Below, piece by piece: positions 43,961-57,645 of a stretch of 64,000 nt of DNA. The stretch's first letter is position 1; every line of letters starts with the position of its first letter. Source of the DNA: Pteria penguin (taxonomy: Eukaryota > Mollusca > Bivalvia > Pterioida > Pteriidae); assembly GCA_035048485.1 (NCBI GenBank), contig CM068580.1, forward strand, positions 35,687,585-35,751,584. Direction: 5' to 3'. Made by a program: the position numbers and the translations under genes. The notes beneath the pieces are model-generated. The model did no database searches, was not told the DNA's origin, and saw only the letters and a program-made list of their open reading frames with translations.

Positions 43961-46083
43961 AAACGTATTATTGTGCAATGTTACGAAATTGTATACGTAC
44001 ACAATATTTTCGAACTCTCAATAAAAGCATTGCATATGACAGAATGGCACTTTTCTACGTAGTTTTTTCAATATGTACTAGAAATGAGCATACCGAACAG
44101 AATGTAATAGTATGTGTATGATACTACAAAAATAACCTGGAAATGTTTACCTGATTTCTTAGTATCATCATTGTGGATTTCAGTTTTGTCAAAAACATCT
44201 TGAAAATTTTATCTGAAAAAAAAAACATCTTACTTTCAAGTTTCCTGTTTTGATTAGACCAATAACTCTGTACCAGGCATCAGAATACCGTGTGCTGCCA
44301 CAAAATAGATGAACATTCACTTATCTTTTTTAAGTCTAATACATGTGTATTATAAACAAAATGCAAAATTTACAAACACAAAATAATAGCATTACATATA
44401 TTGTGATATGGATATTTTCTGATTTCCCATTAGACACTGTCTTATGAATGCAGCAGCAGGTGGTTTGCCAGACGAGTGCGTGCAACGTGCGTGTTAATAA
44501 AATTTCTTATGTTATCATACCTATTGAACATAAATGTTATTAATTCGATTTTCATATACAAAATTGTATCTTTAATCCAAGGTTTAGCAGAAACAAAACT
44601 ATACGAAACAATGCAGGCGCGGGTCAAGAAATTTCGTCAAGAGGGGTCCACCCCCAATAAATTTTTCGAGAGGGGTCCAACCATGTTTTAGTGTGTAAAA
44701 TTAATTATTCACATAAAAAAAAATAAAAATTAAATTAAATTTTCACCTAATTTCAGGGTGGGTCCAAAACCCCGTTACACCCAATTTGATCCGCGCAAGC
44801 TCAGCACGTTCACCATGTTTAAATCAAAAGTATAATTCAATTGTCAAAATATCTGCTGCTATGTCAATATGTCATCCATAACAATGTTCTACGACAGACA
44901 TTAATAAACCCTCAGATTTGGAGATGACAAACCCTAAATTACTGTATGGGAGCATCGAAACTGTAAATAATCCTACAGTAACCAATGGCAAATAATTCTT
45001 ACATTATCGTCACGATCAATAGCAATATTTCATTTAAGGTTTAGCCGCAGAAGTGGGTGATTGTTTTGATAGTCCTGAATCTGTGTATGTGACTCATCAT
45101 GAAAGTTAAACATTTCGGAAAATTGCATTTCAATGTGCAAAGGTGTTTATGTACTATTTGAAATGAAAACTGTCAATAAGAAAGGTAGTAAGTACCGCCA
45201 CGAAAAACGGTGAAAATTTTCTGAAAAACAAACAAACTGCAGTAAAGTAATTTATATTTGTTTTAATGTTCTTGGTTGACTTTACTATAAATGAAAACTA
45301 TTCATAAAAGTTTACAGATAAATATATTTGGCCTTTTCAAATATAATGATGACAATGCTTACTTTAAATACCTTTAGGAGAATATGTATTCTTTGGTATT
45401 GTTACTTACAACAATAAAAGTAACAGGAAATAGAGCACAACGGTCAGGTAATTTGGAAATGAAGAATTCCTCCTCAGTATCGTAGGTAAGCTATACAATG
45501 ACGAAATCTCATAAATTTGTTATGGATCACTGCACCCTGATCAACTCACGGTGCCCCAAATATACATTAATGACAATTAAATACACCCGGCTGACTTTCC
45601 TTTGATGTATTTTAAATGCGATTTAACTGACAACCTGACTGGTTGCGACCGTTGATAAAGAGGAAGATCACAATCACGTATTATGCATTTTTCCCATGAT
45701 TTGTTCCTCAACATCAAGCAGTGTCTACTATTTCCTTTAACACAGCTAACATTCTTCATTGTCATAATATAAAATTATATATGAAATTACATCATAATGA
45801 TTCATCTTTTTATCTTATAAGAATAGTCTTGCACAAATAAAAGCTCCTACAATGAATTCTCATCGGGTGAAACTGATCTTTTCCCCCCTCATACAAATAC
45901 ACACAAATCTCACACAAATATGACTCTCAAATCATATAAACTGAAAGTCTTGTATTCAACATCCTTGTTGCCCTGTTTATTTGACTTTTTCATAAGCGTT
46001 GCACTGACGTAAAAAGCGTAATATGGTGCTCATGGCGTTTTTGTATGGATAAACTGGTGATACTGTCCTCTCTGCTTGTTAAT
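43961..46083. other. Intergenic sequence 3' of CA-C
   Basis: No gene recognised. A G/C-bounded inverted-repeat element lies at about 44614-44803 (ends 'gcgcgggtcaagaaattt' and, in reverse, 'gcgcggatcaaatt'). A small Cys-containing ORF at 45577-45765 (minus) has no known domain. Confidence 0.4.
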
Positions 46084-46189
46084 CCAACCTGATTAAAATC
46101 ATATCTTTATTCCGCTTCTCTATTTGTCCCATTATCTGCAATGGGACAAATAGAGAAGCGGAATTAAGATACGGTTTTAATCAGATTGG
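46084..46189. repeat. Near-perfect 51-bp inverted repeat (hairpin)
   Basis: The arms 46084-46134 and 46140-46189 pair with only about four mismatches around a five-base spacer. The inner arm is TCTATTTGTCCCATT on the left and AATGGGACAAATAGA on the right. No ORF. It is about 850 bases past the CA-C stop. Confidence 0.85.
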
Positions 46190-46887
46190 TTTTTAATCAG
46201 GACTTGTGTAGCCCAAGATTCCTAACTCGACTCCAGATTTGTAGACTATTGGTAATCATAGATAGTGGAACATTCTATATCTGTATTACATTATCTTATA
46301 TTTTGCGAACAAAGGGCGCGGTGTTGCTGTATGTCTTTTTGTCTTTTAGTAGGTCTAGTGGTTGTTGCATTTGACTTTGTATTTTCGTGAAGGTTTTAAG
46401 ATTTAAATTTATTTCCATATAGATTTGATAGTCTAATATTCTCTGAACTTCATCTTACGTCTCTGGATGATTTAATTACTCACCCGTACCACGAACTATC
46501 TACCACTCCATTTAATTACAGACTGACTGGCCTCATTTGGATTGTGAATGATGTGTAATCGAATATTCCTGGCGTTGTACATGTATGCAGCATATTTTTC
46601 CTTTTCCGTTTTTGTTTTCCTTTGGTAGATTATGTCATGTGTCCCAGTCAAATTTTTACATCCTTTCTTTGTACACAAACACATCCGGCAAATGACAATA
46701 CTCCTTCGTTATGTTCACATTATGTAATCTTACGTAATAGAATCTCTCTTTTGTAATCTCATTGCATAAAACGCACGCTCATACCCACAGAACGCAACCT
46801 TTATACGACGATTAAATTACTTTCAGACTCGGTAACAGACTATGACTAAAGACTAAAAGAGATAGACTTCATATGGGATCGTATTCG

Positions 46888-46893
46888 TTTATT
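46888..46893 (-). promoter_or_regulatory. Polyadenylation signal AATAAA for CA-C
   Basis: The minus strand reads AATAAA about 150 bases past the CA-C stop at 47044. Confidence 0.45.
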
Positions 46894-47043
46894 GCATTTT
46901 AACATATAGTGAAATGTGACACATTGCATAGAAACATACAGCGAATTGACGTTAAAGTGTGCTCTGCTTATAAGTGGAAATGAATAAGAACGTTATAATT
47001 GTCTTCATTTCGTGTCGGAGTATATAAATGTTGAATGCCTGCA

Positions 47044-50000
47044 TTAACCCCATCTCATCGATAATACTGCTAATATTGCCACTAAGCTTTTTAAGGAGAG
47101 AATTTGCGATGACCCTCCAGTAGTTTTTGCGTCCAGAATCGTAGTGGTCACCTTCCGTCCATGAAGTGGCTGTACTGGTCTATAATTGATGAGTAATGGT
47201 TTGTTTGAAGCATCTTCAAACATCTCTCGAAATTTCTGCATCTGTGATTGAAAAAAAACATTGAAAACCCATTTTGAATTTGAAAAGAATTAAGAGTTAG
47301 TCTAGTCTTTATTCTTTTAATAATTGTTCGTTTACACTAGTATACAATGAGGAAATATTAAATCATATTTACCTGTGCTGATGTTACTTGGATTCGATCG
47401 AGAAAAACTGTCCATACAACAGTTTCACTACATGGAGGCGTGGTCAAAGAACCAAGGTAGCGAAAGTAGTGAGAGAATTTGCCTGGCATCAGATGGCGCA
47501 ACTTATATCCTGGGACATTTAATGAAGCACCTTAAAAATACGATTTTAAAATATCTATACATTCATGATATTTCGTTAAAGCTTTACTTTGATTAACAAG
47601 GTAACGGTACAGTATTAAACTTGTAAAATGAAAACACAATTCAAACCTATTTAATTTCATGAGACAAAGCCAAATATTTTGAAAATTTTAAGTTTTTAGC
47701 TATTAAAGAATATATGACAAAATTGTTTGATTGCTCAGTATTTGATTTACACCACATTACATCTATAGCACATATATCATGAGGGCATTTGCCCGATGCA
47801 TAGCACATATACAGTGAGGACATTTGCCTCATGTCTGTATAGGGCATATATCGTGAATGAATTTGCCTGATGTAAAGCATATATAGCGTGAGGGCATTTG
47901 TCTGATGTATAGCACATATAATGTAAAGGCATTTGCCTCATGTATAGCATATATACCGTGAGGGCATTTGCCTAATATATAACATATATACAGTGAGGAC
48001 ATTTGCCTCATGTATAGCATACGTAACGTGAGGGCATTTGCCTGATGTATAGCATATATACCGTAGGGGCATTTGCCTCATGTATAGCACCTGTACCGTG
48101 AGGGCATTTGCCTGATGTATAGCACATATACCGTGAAGACATTAAAATTTTGTCCGATGTATAGTACATATACCGTGAGGGCATTTGCCTTATGTATAGC
48201 ACCTGTACCGTGAGGGCATTTGCCTGCTGTATAGCACATATACCGTGAGGGCATTTGCCTGATGCATAGCACCTGTACAGTGAGGACTTTTGTCTGATGT
48301 ATAGCACATATACCGTGAGGGCATTTGCCTTATGTATAGCATATATACCGTAAGGGCATTTGCCTGATGTATAGCACATATACCGTGAGGACATTTGTCC
48401 GATTTATAGCACATATACCGTATGGGCATTTGCCTTATGTATAGCACCTGTACCGTGAGGGCATTTGCCCGATGTATAGCATATATACCGTAGGGGATTT
48501 GCCTGATGTATAGCACCTGTACCGTGAGGGCATTTGCCTGGTGTATAGCATATATACCGTAAGGACATTTGCCTGATGTATAGCACCTGTACCGTGAGGG
48601 CATTTGCCTGATGTATAGCATATATACCGTAAGGGCATTTGCCTCATGTATAGCACCTGTACTGTGAGGGCATTTGCCTGCTGTATAGCACATATACCAT
48701 GAGGGCATTTGCCTGATGTATAGCACCTGTACAGGGAGGACGTTTGTCTGATGTATAGCACATACACCGTGAGGGCATTTGCCTTATGTATAGCAATTGT
48801 ATCGTGAGAGTATTTGTCTGATGTACAACACATATAGCGTGAGGGCATTTGTCTGATGTGTAGCACATATATCGTAAAAGCATTTGCCTTATGTATAGCA
48901 TATATACCGAAAGGGCATTTGCCTGATGTATAGCACATATACCGTGAGGACATTTGTCCGATGTATAGCACATATACTGTGAGGGCATTTGCTTTATGTA
49001 TAGCACCTGTACCGTGAGGGCATTTGCCTGATGTATAGCATATATACCGTGAGGGCATTTGCCTGACGTAAAGCACCTGTACAGGGAGGACTTTTGTCTG
49101 ATGTATAGCACATATACCGTGAGGGCATTTGTCTGATGTGTAGCATATTTATCGTAAGGGCATTTGCCTGATGTATAGCATTTGTATCGTGAGGGTATTT
49201 GTCTGATGTATAGCACATATACCGTGAGGGAATTTGTCTGATGTATAGCACTTGTTTCGTGAGAGTATTTGCCTGATGTATAGCACATATACCGTGAGGG
49301 CATTTGTCTGATGTATAGCACTTGTATCGTGAGGGTATTTGTCTGATGTATAGCACATATACCGTGAGGGAATTTGTCTGATGTATAGCACATATATCGT
49401 AAGAGCATTTGCCTTATGTATAGCATATATACCGAAAGGGCATTTGCCTGATGTATAGCACATATACCGTGAGGGCATTTGCCTGATGTATAGCACATAT
49501 ACCGTGAGGGTATTTGCCTTATGTATAGCACCTGTACCGTGAGGGAATTTGTCTGATGTATAGCACTTATATCGTAAGAGCATTTGCCTGATGTACAGCA
49601 TATATACCGAAAGGGCATTTGCCTGATGTATAGCACATATACCGTGAGGGCATTTGTCTGATGTATAGCACTTGTATCGTGAGGGCATTTGTCTGATGTA
49701 TAGCACATATACCGTGAGGGTATTTGCCTTATGTATAGCACCTTACCGTGAGGGCATTTGTCTGATGTATAGCACCTTACCGTGAGGGCATTTGCCTGAT
49801 GTATAGCACTTGTATCGTGAGGGTATTTGTCTGATGTATAGCACATATATCGTGAGGGCATTTGTCTGATGTATAGCACTTGTATCGTGAGGGTATTTGT
49901 CTGATGTATAGCACATACACCGTGAGGGAATTTGTCTGATGTATAGTACATATATCGTAAGAGCATTTGCCTGATGAACAGCATATATACCGAAAGGGCA

Positions 50001-52397
50001 TTTGCCTGATGTATAGCACATATACCGTAAGGGAATTTGCCTGATGTATAGCACATATACCGTGAGGGCATTTGTCTGATGTATAGCACATATACCGTGC
50101 GGGTATTTGCCTTATGTATAGCACCTGTACCGTGGGGGAATTTGTCTGATGTATAGCACATATATCGTAAGAGCATTTGCCTTATGTATAGCACATATAC
50201 CGTAAGGGCTTTTGCCTTATGTATAGCACCTGTACCGTGAGGGTATTTGTCTGATGTATAGCACATATACCGTGAGGGTATTTGTCTGATTTGTAGCACC
50301 TGTACCGTGAAGGCATTTGTCCGATGTATAGCACATTATCACATATACCGTGAGGGCATTTGTCTGATGTATAGCACCTGTACCGTGAGGGCATTTGTCT
50401 GATGTGTAGCACCTGTATCGCGAGGGCATTTGTCTGATGTATAGCTCATATACCGTGAGGGCATTTGTCCGATGTATAGCACATATACCGTAAAGGCATT
50501 TGCCTTATGTATAGCACCTGTATCATGAGGGCATTTGTCTGATGTATGCACATATATCGTGAAGATATATGCCCGAGGTATAGCTCAGAAATGAAGACCT
50601 ATGCATCAGACTCAACCAAAGCATTGAAGGGTTTTCACTGTGCCGCATTTTACCGTGACAGAGAACCTTTTATCACCACATCCTAAAGACAAGGCATCAT
50701 CGCACTAGGACGCAAAACCTCGACCGTTCGGTTACTAGCCAAGCACTGACTAAACTACGCCGATTCCAGGACAGTAATGAAAAAAGTTATACCTTTGGCT
50801 CTGACATTCATGATTAAGTCCAACAATGGTGAATAGTTGCAGTTCTCTAGACTGTCATTTATCTGAAATGGAAGATCATTTGAAAAACATTTAAAGATAC
50901 ACATGGTCTCCTATAGCGTCTACTATTGTGATTAAAGTAACATCGTAAATTTGTTTTGTACAGTATCTTTTGACTGTCCATCAGTATTAAATGAGCTATT
51001 GCGTATTAATACGCTACATAACCCACGTTTTCCTTATCAGTTTTATTCACCTCGGTCGACTTCGGAAATATTCATTTGCAGAATGTATGCAGTGTGCGTG
51101 ATACAAATTCTACTTCTCGCATACTTTACATCATACCCATTCTTTCTTTCTTTCTTTTCCGAGTCACTTAGTACAGAAGGCCGATTTCTTTTCTTATTCT
51201 CTTTCTTATCTTCACCATTGTTGTTTTACTCCGTATGCAAATGAATAATTTTAAGGTCACGTGCGTATTCTCCGGTCTCGTACGAATGTAAGTAGGTTAA
51301 ATTTGAGGGTCGTATTTCTAACTTGCTGCAGCAATAACTGTATAACCAAGGCTTATTAGGTTTGGGGTCGCTGCAGTTTATCATCTTTTTATAAGTAAAA
51401 TAAGTTAGGAATATATTTTATTGTACCTCTGATTTTATAAAATTACACATTATGTATCTTTAACATACAAAATATTTCAAGTAAAGGTGTTTTAATTATA
51501 CTGTAATGAATTAAGTGTATTGATATTTTCAAAGCTGCTTTTATGTCTCTGTGAATAAAGCATTTGATTACCTCGAAAAAGAATCCCAGCACTGCTAAGG
51601 CATCTTGTCCGTTTAATGACTCCGTAAGATCCTTGTATCGGGTGTCGTATGATACCATATGCAACTGTCAAAAATCCAAGAAAAACACTATCGTTAAACA
51701 CATAAACTGCATTGTAGTTTCATAGAGTTTCTACATATATACAGAAATCTGAACTACCTGTTATTCACGTATGATTATACCTCTAAAGGAAATGTCTGTC
51801 CGTTGTAGGTATGTTCAGAGCCTTTTGTGTTATCTGGGCCCCAATGGAAGTGAAACTGTGCCAATTTGTAGCCATTCTTGTGAGGCAATCCTCCACCTTT
51901 CACCATAACGTTGCCTTGCACATCGACAACAACTGCAAAGATGGAAAACAAAAGAAAAAACAAAATATCAGAACTATTTTTCTTCCTCTCCCCCACCCCT
52001 ATTTTGGGGGGTTCTTTGGATTTTTTTTTATTTTTTTTTTTGTAAAATTATTCAATTCGAAAAATTGTAAAATCAATAATTAAGATATTTGGGCATATAC
52101 GCCTGTTTTGTATTTATAATTAGGATGTGAGGTTTTGCTTGTCCATTTTTAATTTTCATTATGTACTTTTTCATTAAGATTTACTTTTATATGACCCGTT
52201 ATTACCTGTATGTCCATTGTTCCTCATTGTCAGATTGTAACTCGATCCTGGACGATGAAAGCCATGGAAGGAGAAGGATTCGAGATTAGAGTCATATTCC
52301 ATGTCGACAATAGGAGGTAAATCTATTGGACTTTGTCGCTTCATGTTGCACGTGGAATAGTCGTTTCCCCATGAAGACGGATTCACATAGTTCCAAT
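47044..52397 (-). CDS. Alpha-carbonic anhydrase CA-C, signal exon not found
   Basis: Third tandem carbonic anhydrase. Exons, 5' to 3': 52206-52397, 51781-51932, 51572-51664, 50793-50862, 47373-47530, 47044-47241. They give 287 residues without the signal peptide. Landmarks: [11 protein letters not shown] start, [20 protein letters not shown] (shuttle His), [11 protein letters not shown] (two zinc His), SEHT, LE joined to LHMVSY (third zinc His), [18 protein letters not shown]. The extracellular Cys pair is kept. The C-terminus, with serines then [11 protein letters not shown], looks like a short GPI-anchor signal. Reading upstream through the acceptor gives an in-frame ATG at 52437, but that stretch is mostly the intron's pyrimidine tract, so a separate signal exon further upstream is more likely. 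The intron between 47530 and 50793 is almost filled by the 35-bp minisatellite. Confidence 0.92.
47762..50587. repeat. 35-bp minisatellite, ~80 copies, CA-C intron
   Basis: Unit includes 'gatgtatagcacatatac' followed by 'cgtgagggcatttgcct'. In reverse it reads 'catcaggcaaatgccctcac' then 'ggtatatgtg', matching the SINE 3' domain at about 25 of 30 positions. All three minus-strand frames stay open over long distances, giving ORFs up to 551 codons with a 35-residue period; I do not call them genes. Confidence 0.95.
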
Positions 52398-53100
52398 CTA
52401 CAAAGCAGAGAAGCCTGAGGTATTTTAAACTAAACATAATTTAACATGCATGCTTAAAAGAATAAAATTTTTGGATATTTAAGATACGAGTTACTACGAC
52501 AACTGGCTTGTTATAACTCGCCGAAAACTTCACGATTTGATGAGGATTAATTCGACTCTTGCTCAACTTGTCTTCCACTTTAATAGTATTCCCCTTCCCC
52601 CTGTAATCCGAAAATTTTACCAAAAAAGGTAATATTTGGGCATTTTGGGGATTGGACCCCCCCCCTCGTCTAAGAGAAAAATTTACCATTTGAGGTTGGC
52701 CCTCCTCTGACAAAAATTTCTGGATCCGCGCATGGTATTCATTAACACAATGATGTATAGTATAAACGAACAGTTCGATAATCGTTTTAGAACGAGTTAG
52801 GGGACGACCATTTGATTCTGAGGCGGGGGGGGGCACTTTTTGGAAATACATATTCTGACCCTGAAAATGCTGGAAATTAAAAATCTACCTTTGACTGAGA
52901 TGAAAATAAATATTCTGGCTACTAGTATGTACATATACCAGATCATGCAAATATATAGCTGAATATTCTATAGAAAACATGTGGATCTTTTCCCGGCTCG
53001 CTTCGCTCGCCAAATTGCTTCCTACACTATAATATGCAGTAGTTTAACTGTAAAACTCATAATTCATCAGGATTTATAGCACTGGACAAATAGTGCTATT
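52398..53100. other. Upstream flank of CA-C with two repeat fragments
   Basis: 52600-52735 reads, on the minus strand, from 'cgcggatccagaaatttttg' into G-rich sequence. 52800-52920 has 'ggggacgaccatttgattct' and a G run, and matches a plus-strand fragment at 54120-54380 ('gagcaaccatttgatttt'). Both are dispersed repeats. No signal exon for CA-C was found. Confidence 0.45.
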
Positions 53101-53112
53101 CAATATTTTCAA

Positions 53113-53394
53113 TAAGCCGGTGTGGCCTAGTGGATAAGGTGCTCGGCTCGTGGTCGAGAGGTCGCGGGTTCGACTCCCGCCCGGGGCACACCGGTGTTCT
53201 GTCTTTCGGATGAGACAGTAAAAACCGAGGTCCAGTGTCACGGTAGGCGTGGCACGTAAAAGATCCCTCACTGCTTCGGGTGGGTCCGTTGCAAAGGTTT
53301 AAATTTGTATGCAATGCATCAGGCAGATACCGTCACCATATACGTGAAATAATCGTGGAGTGACGTAAAACAATAATCAAACAAAACAAACAAA
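53113..53394 (+). mobile_element. Intact tRNA-derived SINE
   Basis: 282 bp, nearly identical to 24430-24711, with a 12-bp target duplication CAATATTTTCAA (53101-53112 and 53395-53406). The A box, B box, central domain and (CAAA)n tail are all present. Confidence 0.92.
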
Positions 53395-55638
53395 CAATAT
53401 TTTCAACAAAAAACTTAATAGAATTGTTGCTTGTTAGTTTGTTACTTGAACCTTTGGCTCAGGTGAGCTATAGTCGTAGCGCGCCGTCCGTCCGACATAA
53501 ACTTTTCACATTTTCAACTCCTTCTCAAGAATCGCTGAACAGATTTCTATGAAACTTGATAGGAAAGTACTCATAGTCTCCTGCAAGTGTTGTTGTTTTT
53601 GTCCCAATCTGTCAACAGGTGGTGCCACTACAGGCAAAAGTAGGTCATGAGTTATGACGAGTGTACTGTACTACGAGAAATATACGAGTGAAGGCGACAT
53701 GTTGCGATGTGAGTATAAAGACCTTGACGATACGTCTACAACACGTGTTCAAGATACTGTACATATAATTTCAGTCATTTGAAGTCTTGTTTGGAATAGG
53801 AATCATTGTTAACAATAAAATAGCAAGATGTTTCCAATACTTTTTAATAAATTGTCATGGAGAGCTGTGTTGTAACAACCTGCATTCTTAGTTAATATCG
53901 TTTTATGGTGATTCCCCCTGGGAAAATTACTATTTGTAAGTTGATTTATTTTAAGGCCTTTATTCATGAAATCGAACACGTTCCATTTCTGTATTTGTAA
54001 TATCATACATCATTTTGTTTCTGTCACTCTGCTCATATCAAGTCTTAAATGCTCCAATTGAGTCTTGTTTTTTAAGTATACAATTATTTGCATTCCATAT
54101 ATTTGTGCATAGTTGAGTTCATGCCGAGGGAGCAACCATTTGATTTTTATGGGCGGGGGGATGATGGGAGGGGACAGGAAGATCTTTGTCAGCCGGAATA
54201 TTTTTATTGCAATTTTCAGAGCTGGGATTTTTTTCGCGGCCCAGTGGGCCCGATATTGCTGTTCAAAATATATATTTTTTGTCGATTCCGCCCCTTCGGT
54301 CCGGCATTTGTTTTTTATTTTCTTTCATTTTTTTGCAAAGTCTACCTAGCCGCTCCCCTCCCCCTTTCGTCAAAATCAAAAGTTTGCTAGAAAACAAAAT
54401 ATGAATTAAAAAATTTATGAAGGAAAGGCTACCAAGTAAATAAACCCTCTTACCATCGTAAGAGGTTTCCGCATAACAAGGATATAAACTTGGGTTAGAT
54501 AAGAGGTGGATGGGAGCATAAGCATGAAACCCTAAAATGGGGTATGGTCCCTATTCCTTGACCATCGAAGAATCAGATCAATTGAAGTGTTAATATATTC
54601 ATGAAGATATAAAAATGTACCCCTTTAATACTCACGCCCCTGTATAAAAAGAGAAGAGAGGACATTAATGCTTTCCTCGCCTTCAAAGTTTTTACTTGCC
54701 ATTTTTGCACAATCATCTATTCTGTTATCATGAATAATCAACTAAACCAAGTTCTTTAGTCACATTCATGTGTATCATAATAGAAATCACGATTTTTTTC
54801 CTTCTCAGTCTGATAAATTGGAAATCGGGTAGTGTTTTGTTGAAATTCTAGGTAGAAATAATCCAAGACTTCTGATTGATGTTTAAACTCAGTGCTGATA
54901 AAAAAAGTCTAAACCCCCTTCCCATTCTTGTATTATTTATCAGTATTTTTTCATGAAATTCATTAAAGAGTTCTTAAACTTGCATTTTGAAGTGCTTTAT
55001 CTATACATGCAAGTCCGAAGATTTTAGAACCTTTCTAGGTTCCTACGTTTCCAGAAATATAAGGATAGAAACGGTAAATATTTTAAGTCTGTAAAATAGT
55101 CTTGCCAAAATAGAATAGACTGTAGACTGGGGCAAGTGCAGGAAAGGGGGCACGTCTGATGAAATGGTAGAACGTTTACCGTTTAGAACATTAAGTGCTC
55201 TAATTACAGAGCAAATCCTTGTTTTTGTCGAGAAATAAAAACAATTTTTGGAGAACCGGACCTTCGGAGTATCGGACCTTCGGAGTAAAGGGCCTTCGGA
55301 GTAACGGGCCTTCGAAATATCGGACCTTCGGGGTAACGGAGTGTAACCATACAGGCGACACGTATTCTACAGATGCACGACGCAAAGCCTGGAACGACAG
55401 TTATAAACCGTTTAAATTCTGGCTGCTGTCTAACGACTGTTAGTGATATGACGAGATATCTCTAAGACATGTAAGACATTGGTTCGAGCCTTGCAGCTCA
55501 CATAAGGAATTGTGATGAGTTGTAGCGGGCCATATATCTTAGCAGTGTGATAGAGTCATAAACTGTTAATATTCTGATCGTTGTTTGCCGAGTATTGGAG
55601 AATGAAAAGATATGTAACGATATCAAAGCGAGCCCTGA
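53395..55638. other. Intergenic sequence with dispersed repeat fragments
   Basis: The G/C-run repeat fragment at 54120-54380 and a short array of 'cggaccttcggagta' units (about 17 bp) at 55255-55340, related to the fold-back arms at 60.9 and 61.2 kb. No supported gene. Confidence 0.45.
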
Positions 55639-55918
55639 TTGAGTGATTGATTATTGTTTTCTGTCACTCCACGGTTATTTCACGTATAAAGTGACCGCAT
55701 TTGCCTGGTGCATTGCATACAAAATTCAAACCTTTGCAACGGACCCACCCGAAGCAGTGAGGGATCTTTTACGTACCACGCCTACCGGGACACGGAACCT
55801 CGGTTTTTACTGTCTCATCCGAAAGATAAAACACCGGTGCGACCAGGGCGGGAATCGAACCCGGGACCTCTAGGTCACGAACCGAGTACCCCATCCACTA
55901 GACCACAGCGGCTGAGTT
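55639..55918 (-). mobile_element. tRNA-derived SINE, reverse orientation
   Basis: About 280 bp flanked by a perfect 10-bp target duplication CGAGCCCTGA (55629-55638 and 55919-55928). It carries the same boxes and central domain as the copy at 53113, moderately diverged. Its 3' domain on the plus strand ('gcatttgcctggtgcattgc') resembles the 35-bp minisatellite unit. Confidence 0.9.
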
Positions 55919-57645
55919 CGAGCCCTGAACTGAAGTATTGTGGCGAGTTGCAACTTGCCGCATCTCGTGATACAAACTGATTGCGGTGTGACAGGAGCTC
56001 AGACAATCAAGGTCTTTTGCAATAGAGGTAATATTAGTTATTGACAATAAATCTTGATCTTGTTTATCAGTTTTCGTAACTATCCTATAATATGCCTCAT
56101 AATAGGTTCATTGCAGGGATAGGAGTAATAAGTAGTGTATTGATAGCCTTTCAAAACTTTTAAAGTTCAGTTCTTATCGTTAAAACGAGACAAAAAAGAA
56201 GTCTATTAGCTATGATGTAATTATGTTCTTATGAAAGAAACCCTCACATTATAGTGCATTTCTAAAAATGATTGTTATTATAATTTTGTTTTGCATGAGA
56301 ATTTGTGTGTGTAGGTGTGTGTGTGTGTAGGTGTGTGTGTACTGTATGTATTTTCATGTTTTAAACATTGAAACAATACACAAGAAACGAGATATTAATT
56401 CTTACTTTTACATTTATCACCCTTATGTCATTTTTAACGAAGTATCTAAATAAAATTCTATACTCTTACATGTAACTATTGGACAACACCAAAAGGTGGA
56501 ATTAAATTTCGTCTCAGTCAGATTTATTCGGTTTGAATGCACTCCATTGTCTCATCCATAATACCACAGGGTTGAGGTGATGGTCCTGAGGTACCCGAGG
56601 ATATCATGATATGGAGTACTCGTTTTCCATTATGTGATATATCCGTAAAATATAATGCTAACAGTTTTACATGTACTCTTTATCATAAGAAATATAGGAA
56701 TTTGTTATATCATAATAGTAGGAGGCAAAGTAAAAATGAAGACTAAAATGTTTATTCTTTTAGTATCTGTTTTTGACGAACTGGGCTGAGGATGAATTTT
56801 ATGAAACAATAATTTTCGTGACCTGTCAAACATTTGGAGGGAGGGTAGGAGGTGCCTGTCTTTCCCTTCTCACGTCTTAATACTATCCTTACATTGAGGT
56901 CATTTTTACCTTTGTAGTAGCTGATATTACCTCTGATCGTTAATTGAAATGCCATCATACCCCAGCCCTATTATGTATACTTTAAAAGAGCACGTCTGTT
57001 TCCCACATTGAGCTTTACTGTTGAGTGTGTAAGTTTGACGACGGCAAGAAAATTATCTTGATCTTTCTAGTGGCAAAATGTAGGCATAGGGAAAAAACAT
57101 TATTCTACATCATAACACAGCATGCAACTTAATTCCAGAACGTGCTGCACGTGTTGTACGTCCAGCAACACTAATTTAAGAAAACGCCATTCATATTATG
57201 TAATGCAGTTTTGTTATGTCATTCACTGAATTGTAAAGAGGTTTTGGTTCACCAAACTCTGCATATCATCTACACGTCACTTACTTTTTACCAAAGATTT
57301 GATCATTTATTGTCCATGTAACACTTTTAAACAATTCAAAATTCTAAAACGGTTTGGAATTTTAGATATTTTATATTTTAACCAAAAACATATATTACCA
57401 AACATTTTTATCGTTTTCAATTTCTAAAATTTTAGATTTTCTGTCCAAAATGTCCGAAATAGTTTTGATAGTTTAGAATTTTGGAGTTTTGGTGAACAGT
57501 TCAAAATGTCAAAAATCAAATACCGTTTTAGGATTTGGGATTCTTTGAATTTTAGATTCTAACGGTTTTACGTCCAAAGTTCCAAAATCTCGTAACATCG
57601 TTTTAAGAATCCGAGAGGTCAGATGAATTACAAATTTAATCCGCC

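Noticed and set aside
45577..45765. 62-codon minus ORF with five cysteines
   Set aside because: It matches no cysteine-rich domain I know and has no signal peptide or splice support.
52398..52437. CA-C start at the in-frame ATG 52437
   Set aside because: It reads MFSLKYLRLLCFV through a pyrimidine-rich acceptor; too short for a signal peptide, and the boundary at 52397 matches CA-A and CA-B.
53074..53314. ORFs such as the one containing RESNPRPLDHEPSTLSTRPH
   Set aside because: Reverse-strand reading of the SINE tRNA-like region, a common false protein in databases.
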